This document shows, piece after piece, positions 1 to 8,821 of a stretch of DNA of 64,000 nucleotides. Position 1 is the first letter of the stretch. Each line of letters starts with the position of its first letter. The stretch is from positions 1 through 64,000 of the forward strand of contig CAKULV010000001.1 in assembly GCA_934667425.1 (NCBI GenBank), written 5' to 3'. This stretch comes from an uncultured Kiritimatiellota bacterium. GTDB lineage: Bacteria > Verrucomicrobiota > Kiritimatiellia > RFP12 > UBA1067. A program made the translations under genes and the position numbers. Under the pieces are notes generated by a model. That model saw only the letters and a program-made list of their open reading frames with translations. It did not search any database and was not told where the DNA came from.

Positions 1-198
1 TTCCGCAACATCGACGCGATGATCGGCCTGATAATGCTGTTCTGTTCTTCAATCGAAATTCCGTGGCCCGGACGAACGGCTCAGAAGCCCGTAAATAAGG
101 GCCAAGCGAACTTATGCGGCGGAAATCCACCCACAGTCATGCACGAAGAGCCATTTTTTTTTCAACTGCCAACTGCCATCTACCAACTATGGCCCATA
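1..198. other. Left-edge stretch with no assigned gene
   Basis: No recognisable gene was found between the window edge and the first promoter. One frame is open from the edge to a stop near 102, so the 3' end of an upstream gene could be present, but it is too short to identify. A run of T residues near 153-162 could be part of a terminator. Confidence 0.3.
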
Positions 199-207
199 TG
201 GTACAAT
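199..207 (+). promoter_or_regulatory. Extended -10 promoter of the B12 leader
   Basis: TGG followed by TACAAT (202-207) gives an extended -10 element. The expected transcription start near 214 lies just upstream of the conserved riboswitch core. No convincing -35 box is seen at normal spacing. Confidence 0.5.
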
Positions 208-213
208 ACGCAC

Positions 214-328
214 CCGTATGGACGGATGGTAACCGGAAAGTCCTGTGGAAACCAGGCGCTGTCGCGCAGCCGTTAAAGTCGGAATGCGGGCCATCCATAA
301 CGTTAATCAAGTACCCTCGCATGAGGGG
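214..328 (+). promoter_or_regulatory. Cobalamin (B12) riboswitch
   Basis: The leader carries the conserved cobalamin riboswitch order: GGAAAGTCCTGTGGAAACC, then GGCGCTGTCGCGCAGCCGTTAA, and a B12-box-like segment AGTCGGAATGCGGGCC that matches the usual AGYCAGGAGACCUGCC at about 11 of 16 positions. Just downstream, CCCTC (314-318) can pair with GAGGG (323-327), which belongs to the ribosome binding site of the next gene. This suggests that ligand binding blocks translation initiation. The downstream BtuB-like receptor fits B12 control. The exact 3' limit is estimated. Confidence 0.85.
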
Positions 329-339
329 GAAAGAGATGG

Positions 340-2328
340 ATGAAGAAACTGCTGACTGTCGCCGCATTGGCGAGTACGCGGTGGCTGTCGTATGCCGCCG
401 AGACACAGAATACCAACGCCGTCGTGGAGACGGCATCCGTGACGGTATACGCTTCGCGGATAGACGACAACAGGGAGGCGATCCCCGCCGCCGTGTCGGT
501 ATACACGGCGGACGACATAGCGGCGAGCGGGGCGCAGAGTCTCCCCGAACTGCTCGCCAAGAAGGCGAACATCGACATCCGCACCATGAACGCCAACCCT
601 ACGCAAAGCCAGATCGCCATGCGCGGATTCGGCGAGAACTCGTTCGGACGGGTGAAGGTGATGATGGATGGCGAGGAGCTTAACGCGGTTGAGATGGAGG
701 CGCCCAACCTTGCGAGAATCCCTCTCGGAAGCGTGGAGCGCGTGGAGATAATCCACGGGCCAAGTCCGGTGCTGTACGGCGATGGCGCGGTCGCGGGCGT
801 CGTAAACGTTGTCACCGACACTCGAGACTACGAACGGAAGACGCGCATAACCGGCAAGGCCGGATCGCAGGGCACGTTCGGAGGCAATGTGCAGACGAAA
901 GGCGGCTCTGAAGTGGATGGAGTGCAATACTCCGCCGCCTACGACTACCTGACTTCGGATGGCTACCGAAAGAACAGTGCGTATGACTTGCACGTGGCGA
1001 ATGCCTCCGTCCGGAAGAATTTCGAGAACGGCTCCACGATTGGCGTCAAGGCAAACTACGGGAACGTGTTCTACGAGATGCCCGGATCGCTCACGCGCGA
1101 CCAGTGGAGGAATTCGAGGAGATCGTCCACGTCCAGCGGGGATTGGGCCCGCAGATGGAACTACGGATTGGGTCTGGACTCTAAGTTCCTGTTGGCGGAA
1201 GACCAGTGGCTGATGCTTGATGCTTCTTTTTCGAGGACGTACCGCGAGGCGAAGTGGAGGGCGTATGGTTCACTCAGCGAATACGACCTTTACGGCTATT
1301 CGCTTTCGCCGCGCTACGTGAACGAGAAGCCGGTGTTCGGGTTCGACAACAAGTTCACGATCGGAAGCGACCTTCGCTATGACCGGTACAAGGTAAAGAG
1401 CTATCCCGGCGGACGGAAGACCCACTTCGACAGGATGCGCTACGCCGCGTTCATCCATGACGAGTTCTTCGCGACCGATGAGCTTTCGTTCATTGCGGGC
1501 GCAAGGCTCGAGAACATCAACAACAGGTGGGCGGGCGTCGCCGGACTTGTCGATGACGACAGCTCGGACTGGATGGGGGACTACGAGCTTGGCCTGGTGT
1601 ACCGTCCTATAGACGGCGTGAAGACGTACGTGAAGGGGACCCGTTTCCACCGCAGCGCATTCTGCGACGAGATGAACTACACGGCGGACGGGCGTCTCCT
1701 CGAGCCGGAGACGGGCTGCTCGCTCGACATCGGCCTCGAATGCGAGTTCCTGGAGGAGTTCATGTTCGACGTCAACGGCTACGGCATGGTCATGGAGGAC
1801 GAGATATTCTACGACCCGTACGCGCAGAACATGGGCTTCTACTGGATGGGCTACAACTGCAACAGTCCGGCGAAGACGCGCCGCATCGGGCTTGACACCG
1901 GGCTTTCATGGAAGCGCGACAAGGTTGCCGAGGCGTCGTTGAGGTACGGCATCGTGCAGGCCGACTTTGGCGGCGGACAGTACCATGGCGACGATGTCCC
2001 GCTTGTGCCGAACCACAGGATAAGGCTCGAGGTCGGAGTGTGGGTAATGGACGATCTTGAGATCAAGGGCGGATACCGCTACCTCTCGTCGCAACATCTT
2101 GCGGGAGATTTTGCAAACGAGCATGAAGAGTTGCCGGCGAGTTCACTGTTTGACGTTGGCGTGTACTATGCGCCATCGTGGGCGAATGGATGGAAAGCTT
2201 CGTTTGTGATGGACAACGTGTTCAACCGCAATACCTGCGATTTCGCGGGATGGTCGAGCTATTCAGGGGCCTACTACTATCCTTCGTGCGGGCGGAGCTT
2301 CATGTTCACGGTCAGCTACGAATTCTAA
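340..2328 (+). CDS. TonB-dependent outer-membrane receptor, BtuB-like
   Basis: Predicted active transporter of cobalamin or another corrinoid across the outer membrane, energised by TonB. The 662-residue protein starts with a signal peptide (MKKLLTVAALAS...SYAAE), then a TonB-box-like segment around residues 28-38 (VETASVTVYASR). A plug domain with typical motifs (LPELLAKKANIDIR, VERVEIIHGPSPVLYGDGAVAGVVNVVT) reaches about residue 165, and a long beta-barrel follows. The chain ends in an aromatic residue (SYEF), as expected for BAM substrates. The start has a GAGGGGGA ribosome site 10 bases upstream, inside the riboswitch expression hairpin. The B12 riboswitch is the main reason to prefer a corrinoid substrate; sequence alone does not fix it. 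Confidence 0.85.
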   Translation: MKKLLTVAALASTRWLSYAAETQNTNAVVETASVTVYASRIDDNREAIPAAVSVYTADDIAASGAQSLPELLAKKANIDIRTMNANPTQSQIAMRGFGENSFGRVKVMMDGEELNAVEMEAPNLARIPLGSVERVEIIHGPSPVLYGDGAVAGVVNVVTDTRDYERKTRITGKAGSQGTFGGNVQTKGGSEVDGVQYSAAYDYLTSDGYRKNSAYDLHVANASVRKNFENGSTIGVKANYGNVFYEMPGSLTRDQWRNSRRSSTSSGDWARRWNYGLGLDSKFLLAEDQWLMLDASFSRTYREAKWRAYGSLSEYDLYGYSLSPRYVNEKPVFGFDNKFTIGSDLRYDRYKVKSYPGGRKTHFDRMRYAAFIHDEFFATDELSFIAGARLENINNRWAGVAGLVDDDSSDWMGDYELGLVYRPIDGVKTYVKGTRFHRSAFCDEMNYTADGRLLEPETGCSLDIGLECEFLEEFMFDVNGYGMVMEDEIFYDPYAQNMGFYWMGYNCNSPAKTRRIGLDTGLSWKRDKVAEASLRYGIVQADFGGGQYHGDDVPLVPNHRIRLEVGVWVMDDLEIKGGYRYLSSQHLAGDFANEHEELPASSLFDVGVYYAPSWANGWKASFVMDNVFNRNTCDFAGWSSYSGAYYYPSCGRSFMFTVSYEF

Positions 2329-2333
2329 ATCTC

Positions 2334-3119
2334 ATGAAGTGGATCGCCGACACGGTCGCGTCGCTTGTGGCGCATGGCACCATTATCGGCGCGGTGTCGG
2401 CGATCCATGTGTGGACGGTGCCACGGGAGAGTGCCATCGAGATCCCGCTGTCCTTTGAGGTCATAGAGGAATCGGGCATCGCCTCTGCGCCGGAGGCGAA
2501 GGATGAAGTGGCGCCACCTTTGGCAAGGCCCGAAGATGATGAATCGGTTGATGAAGACGTTGACGATATCGACCTTGCGCTTGACGATGTCGCAATGGAA
2601 GCGCATCAAGAAGCCGTGATCGAAGAGCCAGACCGAATGGATGTACGGGAACAGGCGTCAGGGCCAAATCCGGTGACGCATCCAAAGCCCGATCTGGAAC
2701 CGATCGACGCAGGAGAGCCGCATGTGGAAAATGAGCCGCAGCCGGAACCTGTGTCCGACGAAACCGGGGAAGACGCATCTGGCGAACCGACGCCGGATCG
2801 CATGGAATCCGGTTTGGTTTCGACTGGACCGGAAGATCGCGCCAGAATAGATCCCGCTCCCGTCGCGATCGGCAGAATCGTTCCGGCATACCCGAGGCGG
2901 GCGAGACGGAGGGGACACGAGGGGGCTGTCGTCGTTGAGATAGGAGTGGGGGGCGACGGGAAGGTTGATGACGTTGCAGTCGTTAGGTCGAGCGGATACG
3001 ACGAACTTGACGAGTCGGCCGTGGCGGCGGTGCGCACCGCATCCTTTGCTCCCGCGACCGAAGGTGGCAAAGGCGTGCGCGGACGGCTAAGGCTTACATT
3101 CGAGTTCAAGCTTAGGTGA
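2334..3119 (+). CDS. TonB-like energy transducer
   Basis: A 261-residue protein expected to couple the inner-membrane proton gradient to the receptor encoded just upstream. One N-terminal hydrophobic segment (VASLVAHGTIIGAVSAIHVW) would anchor it in the inner membrane. A long acidic, proline-rich linker that could span the periplasm follows to about residue 180. The C-terminal TonB domain is clear (AYPRRARRRGHEGAVVVEIG, then SSGYDELDESAVAAVRTASF). The ATG at 2334, five bases after the receptor stop, is chosen because the membrane anchor begins there; an open frame further upstream only overlaps the receptor gene. No exbB or exbD lies in the window, so those must be encoded elsewhere. Expected to be under the same riboswitch. 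Confidence 0.8.
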   Translation: MKWIADTVASLVAHGTIIGAVSAIHVWTVPRESAIEIPLSFEVIEESGIASAPEAKDEVAPPLARPEDDESVDEDVDDIDLALDDVAMEAHQEAVIEEPDRMDVREQASGPNPVTHPKPDLEPIDAGEPHVENEPQPEPVSDETGEDASGEPTPDRMESGLVSTGPEDRARIDPAPVAIGRIVPAYPRRARRRGHEGAVVVEIGVGGDGKVDDVAVVRSSGYDELDESAVAAVRTASFAPATEGGKGVRGRLRLTFEFKLR

Positions 3120-3129
3120 CGGGTGTCAT

Positions 3130-4395
3130 ATGGACGGTTTTTCAAGAAATGCGCTTTCGCTGTTCCTGGCCCTTCGCGTGGGCGACATAGTGAGCGTTGC
3201 CGCAGGGATGTGGTTCGTGCCGCATTACGTTTCGCCGGAGGAGATAGGCGCCGTGCTGCCGGCGACATCGTTCGCGACCTTCCTTTCGTTGCCGGTATTT
3301 GCGTTCGCAATGACAGTGATGAAGGAGGCGGCGGTCCTTTCGGCACAAGGCGAAAGGGGACAGGTAAAGACGCTTCTCCGCGGCGTGTTTGTGGTGGCGG
3401 CCGGGATCCTTGTAGCGGTGCTTTCGCTCGCAGTCGTGACAGTTCCCCGTTTTCTGGAGGCGATGCGCGTATCGGATGCGTCCGTGGGAATTCTCGTCGT
3501 ATCGGCTTCGTTCCTCGGGTGCGTCGCTCCGGTGTACACAGACGCGCTCCAGTCGCTGAAGCGGTTCAGGGCGCTTGCCGCGGTCGAGGTTGGCGGCGCC
3601 GCAGTGCGCTTTCTGGTGATGCTGGCACTGATGCCGGTGCGGGCGCTTTCGGGGTATTTTGCTGGACAGGCGGCGCTTCCGGCATTCCGCATGATCGGAA
3701 GCGTGTGTGCTTTGCGGAAGGAACTGTCTGTTCCCGCGTCGCCATTCTGGACCAGGGATGCGGTGCGTAGGATGTCCGTCTCGTTTCTTGCCATCGTTGC
3801 GTACCAGGCCGCGCCAATGGCCGCGTCGCTTGTCGAGATGTCCGTGCTCCGCACATCGCTCCCGTCAGCAGATTCGGCGGGCTACTTCATGGTCTCCCGC
3901 TTTTCGGACTTCTTGTACTACCTCACGTTTCCGCTTCTTCTCGTGATGTTCCCGTATACGGCGGAGGCGGCCGCGCGAAAGGCGCCGATGTGCACGTATG
4001 TGTTGCGGTGCATGGCCGTCACCCTTGCCGCCTCCGCCGCAATGGCGGTTGCCTATGCGTTCTTTGGACGAGAATTGCTCGCACTGCTTCCGAATGGCGC
4101 CGACTACGCCGCATTTGCGCGGCACATGCCTTGTCTTGCAGCCATCACCGCCTTGACCGCGTGCCAGGTGTTCCATACGAACGCCGAAGTGTCGGCGGGG
4201 CGATTCGGGTTCCTGCTGTGGCTCGTGCCGCTCCATGTCCTGTATCCGGTCGCCCTTTGGATCGCATCGCATATGGGGCTTGTCGGATCGCTTGATTCCC
4301 TCCTGCTCTGGTTCGGCGCTGCCGCCGTCCTGCGATTTGCGTGCGCCATAGTCGGGATGCGGCGGCAGGTCCGGCAGCAGCGTGTAGCTGGGTAG
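3130..4395 (+). CDS. Polytopic membrane protein of MOP (flippase/MATE-like) type
   Basis: A 421-residue integral membrane protein with about 12 hydrophobic segments and a weak resemblance to the Wzx/MATE side of the MOP exporter superfamily. That resemblance rests on the evenly spaced helices and on an N-terminal stretch with charged first-helix residues (LALRVGDIVSVAAG). Neither substrate nor direction of transport can be read from the sequence. It starts 11 bases after the TonB-like gene and has no promoter of its own, so it probably sits in the B12-controlled operon. That is unusual for a polysaccharide flippase and raises the possibility of corrinoid or cofactor transport. The family call is tentative. 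Confidence 0.55.
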   Translation: MDGFSRNALSLFLALRVGDIVSVAAGMWFVPHYVSPEEIGAVLPATSFATFLSLPVFAFAMTVMKEAAVLSAQGERGQVKTLLRGVFVVAAGILVAVLSLAVVTVPRFLEAMRVSDASVGILVVSASFLGCVAPVYTDALQSLKRFRALAAVEVGGAAVRFLVMLALMPVRALSGYFAGQAALPAFRMIGSVCALRKELSVPASPFWTRDAVRRMSVSFLAIVAYQAAPMAASLVEMSVLRTSLPSADSAGYFMVSRFSDFLYYLTFPLLLVMFPYTAEAAARKAPMCTYVLRCMAVTLAASAAMAVAYAFFGRELLALLPNGADYAAFARHMPCLAAITALTACQVFHTNAEVSAGRFGFLLWLVPLHVLYPVALWIASHMGLVGSLDSLLLWFGAAAVLRFACAIVGMRRQVRQQRVAG

Positions 4396-4578
4396 ATGGT
4401 AGCGGGTAGGCTTTAGAAATTTGCGATTTGCGATTGCATTTGGAGATTCAGGCATTTTCTCATTTGCGGCACGAATGGTAGGGCGACCTCGATGAGGTCG
4501 CCGCCCGCGACTACGTGGGCATTGTCGCTACGGAAAGCCTCAATCCCCCACCGACCATCTCCGTACCAACGATGCCCA
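4396..4578. other. Intergenic stretch after the B12 operon
   Basis: No gene is seen. It contains an inverted repeat GGGCGACCTC / GAGGTCGCC near 4482-4504, which could terminate transcription from the B12 operon, although no strong T-run follows. Confidence 0.35.
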
Positions 4579-4607
4579 TTGCAACTGCAATCAGCGGATG
4601 GTATAAT
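4579..4607 (+). promoter_or_regulatory. Sigma-70-type promoter ahead of a gene-free region
   Basis: TTGCAA (4579-4584), a 17-bp spacer and TATAAT (4602-4607) that also carries an extended TGG. This is one of the best promoter matches in the window, yet no open reading frame follows on the plus strand. Confidence 0.65.
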
Positions 4608-4613
4608 GTCAGA

Positions 4614-4918
4614 ATTTTAAAATTGTGGTTGAGAGGAAGCATTGAGAGGTGGGATGTAAAAAGGCTGTTGAAGACTCAATAGACAGGTCGTAGTACCAAG
4701 AACGGCCGGCACCCCACTCGGGAGGGACGCGCGCTGTCGCGTCCGCTCACGAGGAGCGTGGAGATGCAGCGGGGTGCGCAAGCTAACCCGTGCAGCGTAC
4801 GCGAATCAGCGTATGACGCTTTGACCGAAAACTAGTAACTTTCAAAGACAAGGCGGAATACGGTAACGCCTAAAGGAATTCACCTGGCGAACGCTGCGCA
4901 AGGACGTCGCGGCGTTCG
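4614..4918 (+). ncRNA. Candidate structured noncoding RNA, family unknown
   Basis: About 300 bases downstream of a good promoter hold no plausible protein but many complementary arms. An outer pair GCACCCC / GGGGTGC (about 4710-4780) encloses GGACGCG / CGCGTCC and CGCTC / GAGCG hairpins. It is followed by TACGC / GCGTA, GGCG / CGCC and a final 11-bp hairpin at 4888-4918. I compared it by eye with RNase P RNA, tmRNA, SRP RNA, 6S RNA and tRNA signatures and found no match. It lies between two gene ends next to the RM genes. Whether it is transcribed, and its true limits, are inferred. Confidence 0.4.
4888..4918. terminator. Strong hairpin between convergent units
   Basis: An 11-bp stem with one wobble pair (CGAACGCTGCG / CGCGGCGTTCG) and a 9-base loop. 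It lies eight bases beyond the stop codon of the minus-strand nuclease gene and at the end of the plus-strand RNA candidate, so it may terminate both. Neither side has a long T-run. Confidence 0.45.
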
Positions 4919-4925
4919 TCCGCTG

Positions 4926-6128
4926 CTATTCAAATCTCGCGTCTATGCCATTTCGAAGTGACGTAAAATCATTCTGCGGAATACTCTCAAAATAATCGAC
5001 ATCAAACCCTACATCCAACACGAACGCCAACTTATCAAATGAGTAGAATCCCGGTGTACCAAACCCCATAGTGACATTTTTGCGCACGGTCTCATTCTTT
5101 GAGAGCAGGCAGGAATACTGGAAATCAGCATCAACCCTTGACGTGTTGTTGTTCGGATGTGCCATGGTAAAGTGTTGGGTTGGAGTGAGGGCTATGATAT
5201 TTTCAACAAACGCGGAAATTCCCTGGAATCCACTGCGTGGGAAAATGTGATGCATTTGCGTAGCTTCACCCCCAGAATGTTTGCCAAGGACTTCTGAATG
5301 CCCATCGTTGAATTGTTTATTAAACCTCTTGACCTCATCCATCGCTTTCGCTGCAAAATACAGGGTTGAGGGCTGTGGCGTAGCCGAACTGTAATCGCGA
5401 CGTGCGACATCCTTTGGTTTGTTCGTGTCACGCCAGTTTTCACGATTATAACTTAGCAGATTGAAAGTGATGTTTATCGGAGACATTCGACCGGCAATGG
5501 TTCCGGCCTTATGATAGCGACACGCAAGAGGGTTCAACACCTTTGCAAAGATTCGATTGGCCTCGACATTGGTGCGGATAGGCGTATAACTCTTGCAAAA
5601 CGCCGCAAATCCATCCTTCATTTCGTTGAAGTTCGTCTTCGTCTGTTGGTCAAAGAAAGTTGCGAACAAGTCCCAAATCCCGCTGTCGCGCAGTGACTTC
5701 TCGATGTAGAGATAAAGAAAAATATAGGCGTTCCAATCATTACGTGCAAGAAATGCCAATACATCCGTGTTAACAACCTCAAACTGAATTGTATTGTTTA
5801 CCTTGCCATTTTCTTTAAGGACTCCTGCTGCCGCAAGCATTTTCAACGGTTGCCGAAAGAACTTGTTGTATTCATCGAGCGTCGATCGAATACAAGGGTC
5901 TGGCTTGCCGAAAAACTGCTGCACCTTGGAGACGGCAAAACTGCTCTTCCAGACATCAGGAGACTGAAAAACCTTACAGCCTGTTTCACGAACATACTCA
6001 AGGACACATTCGGAAACAAAACTAACCTCATCGGGGGCACATTTCTGGTCTATCCACCTGCCGTTTCTCGATTGGCGAATATCATATGAGTGTTCGTCAA
6101 GAAACTGCTTCAGAAGATTCTCTGTCAT
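4926..6128 (-). CDS. HNH-type restriction endonuclease (predicted)
   Basis: Predicted DNA-cutting partner of the methyltransferase encoded just upstream. The 400-residue protein has an HNH-like site near its C-terminus: MHHIFPRSGF (H293, H294), N310 in VENIIAL, and H319/H324 in TPTQHFTMAH. The N-terminal two thirds, probably DNA recognition, match no domain I recognise. Its start overlaps the end of the methyltransferase gene by 32 bases, which suggests translational coupling with methylation capacity made first. Base composition is AT-rich compared with flanking genes, consistent with horizontal transfer. The restriction role is inferred from context plus the HNH motif; the recognition site is unknown. 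Confidence 0.75.
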   Translation of the reverse strand: MTENLLKQFLDEHSYDIRQSRNGRWIDQKCAPDEVSFVSECVLEYVRETGCKVFQSPDVWKSSFAVSKVQQFFGKPDPCIRSTLDEYNKFFRQPLKMLAAAGVLKENGKVNNTIQFEVVNTDVLAFLARNDWNAYIFLYLYIEKSLRDSGIWDLFATFFDQQTKTNFNEMKDGFAAFCKSYTPIRTNVEANRIFAKVLNPLACRYHKAGTIAGRMSPINITFNLLSYNRENWRDTNKPKDVARRDYSSATPQPSTLYFAAKAMDEVKRFNKQFNDGHSEVLGKHSGGEATQMHHIFPRSGFQGISAFVENIIALTPTQHFTMAHPNNNTSRVDADFQYSCLLSKNETVRKNVTMGFGTPGFYSFDKLAFVLDVGFDVDYFESIPQNDFTSLRNGIDARFE

Positions 6129-8640
6129 GGCTCAATGCTCCAAAGAAGAAAACGCTGTTCTTGTCAATATTAATCGACTGCGTTGAATAATTCCGTGCAA
6201 TTGCATAAAAACGACGAAATTCGTCTGTCGAGAAATATGCCATCTGATCGGCAGTCAGTCTTGTCCCTTTCATGGGCACGAGAACAGCTACCGATCCATC
6301 AGGAATCCAATCCCCATTGTTTTCAATAACCCGTGGATTATATGTCATATTCGGGGATAGATAGACAGAACGATCACCGACGTACTTGTAGATTGCGCAC
6401 CTCTTCGCATCGTCGACATCCATAAACGCATCGTAGCCTGCAACATCTACAACGCGTCCATCGTCTGTGATGTTTCGCGCCTTAAGAACCCTTAATCGGC
6501 CTTTCCCAGGCTTCGGTTTTAACAGCCGCTTTGTTATCTGCCGATCGCGCACAACGGTAAAGATGCCGAACTGCATTTTATGTGCGACCTCATCGAACGC
6601 CTTGTCCCTGTAGATGATGAAGTACGGGAACTTACGATCTGTAATATGGTACTGATCGACAGTCGCGACTCGGTTGAACTTCATATTGTAGACAAACGTC
6701 TCTTTGGGAGATTTCTTGGGCTCGACCATCAAGCACATCGTCTCAATTGAAACGCCAGTAAACCCATATCGACCAAAGTCAAGAATCGCCGCTATTCGAT
6801 TTCGCCGCAATAACTCCCGCGTCGCCGCATATTCATCTGTTGTCAGCAAGGTCTTGTTAAGCACAAGAGCGACATAGCCGCCTATGGACATACACTTCTC
6901 AAGAAACAATTCGGCAATGTCTTTTGTGGATTGATTGACATTACGTGACAACACGACTTCATACCGCGCCAGATCGCCGCGCAACTTTGAAAAGGGCGGA
7001 TTGCCAATCACAAGATCATACTTAACGTCAAAATCATGCGTTAGGAAATCATCGCAGATGACATTGATTTTGAAGTTGTTCGGAATCTCCATCTTGTCAA
7101 GCAGCAAGCGAAGAAGCTTCATGCTATCAGAATCTATATCAAGTACATCGAGTTCAACATGGGGAACAGACGCATATCGTTTGAACAGAAACGGCAAGAA
7201 ATTACCAACGCCAACAGAAGGTTCTAGTATGCGAACATTTGGCTTTCCGAAGTCTGGCAGATAGTTCATCACATCATTGACGATAAACTTGTTCGTATAG
7301 AACGCCTCGTTTTCCTCTCGCTTTGCGTTGCACAGTTCTGCGATACGCATCAACGACGGCACGGACAAACCGAGCGGGTTGTTCAACACAAAATCTGCCA
7401 GCCTATTACTTTTAGTTAACGAATGTTTCTCAATGATCTTGTTCAACTGCGCTGGTGACTGCTTTCTGTCGCGAAGCTGCGCTTTCACGCCAGCCGCAAT
7501 CTGCCGAACAATTTCGGTTGGGACAGCTTCGCCGAGGCACTGGCGAATGTTTGTCTCGTGTGCTTTGTAAACCCGCCGTTTCTCATTATCTGTCAACGCA
7601 TTCAAATCTTTCAATTCCAGAGCCATCCATTTGAACTCACGCGGGACAGTCATCATCGCCATTAGTTCACGAATGGAAAACACTCGGTCATCCACGGGGT
7701 GTAGCGTATTCTGTGCCGCAAGCTGATCATTTCGCGTATGAACACATTGAATAAACCGATCCCACTTCTGGCGAGTATACTTGTCGCGGTTCTTCTTGAT
7801 GTTCTCTACGTGAACACCATCGACGATCTTGTGTGGCCGTCGGTCTGGATCTTCATTGTCAAACGCAGATTCGCCCTCGCGTAAATCGTGAATCCACGGA
7901 CGCATCCTTTCGTCATATGTTCTAAACGCATGATAGAAATCGGTAGCGGAGATCTCGCCCCATTCGAGCTTCTCAAATCTTCCAATTACTTCGCGCAATG
8001 TTGGCTCTTGACGGTAGATCGGGAATAAATCATATGGCACAAACTGATTGCGATAACCTTTGTCAACACCAATCACAAGCGTACGAGTGCGTGACGAATT
8101 TGCGCCGTAGTTCATGAAATTGAGAACTCTGGCAGAGATAATATAATCTTCGCCAAGGCATTTCTGGATGTACCTCCCAATCGGCAGGGTTTCACCTTCG
8201 CGTGTCACGCACAATGTCTTCTGAAATGCCATTACATTCTCGAATATGAATACACGCGGACGTAGGCGCCGAATAATCTCTGCCGACTCAATGACAAGAC
8301 TGTTTCGCTTTATCTCTCCAGCGTTCTTTTTGTGATTGATGACACTAATACCTTGGCAGGGCGGCGTAGCCATGACCACATCAACCCTGTCATTTCCAAG
8401 TTTCGCCCATCTGTCAACTTCAGCGTATATTTTGCCCTTTACCTCATCGGTTGATATATCGCCAGCAACATAACCCGTTTCAAAACGACACTTGCCATTT
8501 GCCTTTTGAACATCAAGCCGCCGCCCTATGATCTCGTTAGTGGCTACACATTCAAAACCTTCCATTTTGAAACCATAGCAGCCAACGCCCGCAGAACTAA
8601 AAAGCGATATGTACGTTAGGGTGTCTCCGTGTTTTAACAT
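6097..8640 (-). CDS. Fused DNA methyltransferase: m5C domain plus m6A domain
   Basis: An 847-residue protein joining two complete DNA methyltransferases. Residues 1-400 are a cytosine-5 enzyme: cofactor motif FSSAGVG (14-20), catalytic PPCQ with C95, ENV (134-136), the SSRTRT segment (182-187), a motif IX-like FSIRELMAMMTVP and a C-terminal CLGEAVPTEIVRQIA. Residues about 440-847 are an adenine-N6 enzyme: EPSVGVGN (473-480) and catalytic NPPF (547-550), followed by a presumed target-recognition region. It should protect host DNA from the adjacent HNH nuclease, one domain per strand of an asymmetric site being the simplest reading. AT-rich and on the minus strand, divergent from the helicase remnant. 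No controller protein gene is visible. Confidence 0.85.
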   Translation of the reverse strand: MLKHGDTLTYISLFSSAGVGCYGFKMEGFECVATNEIIGRRLDVQKANGKCRFETGYVAGDISTDEVKGKIYAEVDRWAKLGNDRVDVVMATPPCQGISVINHKKNAGEIKRNSLVIESAEIIRRLRPRVFIFENVMAFQKTLCVTREGETLPIGRYIQKCLGEDYIISARVLNFMNYGANSSRTRTLVIGVDKGYRNQFVPYDLFPIYRQEPTLREVIGRFEKLEWGEISATDFYHAFRTYDERMRPWIHDLREGESAFDNEDPDRRPHKIVDGVHVENIKKNRDKYTRQKWDRFIQCVHTRNDQLAAQNTLHPVDDRVFSIRELMAMMTVPREFKWMALELKDLNALTDNEKRRVYKAHETNIRQCLGEAVPTEIVRQIAAGVKAQLRDRKQSPAQLNKIIEKHSLTKSNRLADFVLNNPLGLSVPSLMRIAELCNAKREENEAFYTNKFIVNDVMNYLPDFGKPNVRILEPSVGVGNFLPFLFKRYASVPHVELDVLDIDSDSMKLLRLLLDKMEIPNNFKINVICDDFLTHDFDVKYDLVIGNPPFSKLRGDLARYEVVLSRNVNQSTKDIAELFLEKCMSIGGYVALVLNKTLLTTDEYAATRELLRRNRIAAILDFGRYGFTGVSIETMCLMVEPKKSPKETFVYNMKFNRVATVDQYHITDRKFPYFIIYRDKAFDEVAHKMQFGIFTVVRDRQITKRLLKPKPGKGRLRVLKARNITDDGRVVDVAGYDAFMDVDDAKRCAIYKYVGDRSVYLSPNMTYNPRVIENNGDWIPDGSVAVLVPMKGTRLTADQMAYFSTDEFRRFYAIARNYSTQSINIDKNSVFFFGALSHDRESSEAVS

Positions 8641-8794
8641 GGTTCAGGCCCTCCATGTCCATTGCAAGTGATGGCCGCACAAAGAAATTTTCCCTTGTGT
8701 AATGCCATCTTTAACGGAATTGGCCATCAAGACAATTCCGACTGCTTGCGGTCGCGTTGCCATCAGTCTTTTTTGTCGTAAGAAATTCCCCGTT

Positions 8795-8803
8795 ATTATA
8801 CCA
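8795..8803 (-). promoter_or_regulatory. Possible -10 element for the RM operon
   Basis: On the minus strand the sequence reads TGGTATAAT (TATAAT at 8800-8795) about 150 bases upstream of the methyltransferase start. It has the same extended -10 form as other promoters here. It lies just inside the AT-rich side of the junction with the helicase remnant, so it may have arrived with the islet. Confidence 0.4.
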
Positions 8804-8821
8804 AAAATCAGTCCCGTTCAC

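Noticed and set aside
4614..4918. RNase P RNA, tmRNA, SRP RNA or group I/II intron
   Set aside because: Key sequences (for example GAGGAAAGTCCGGGC of RNase P, the tmRNA tRNA-like ends, the SRP GGAAG tetraloop region, intron domain V) were not found.
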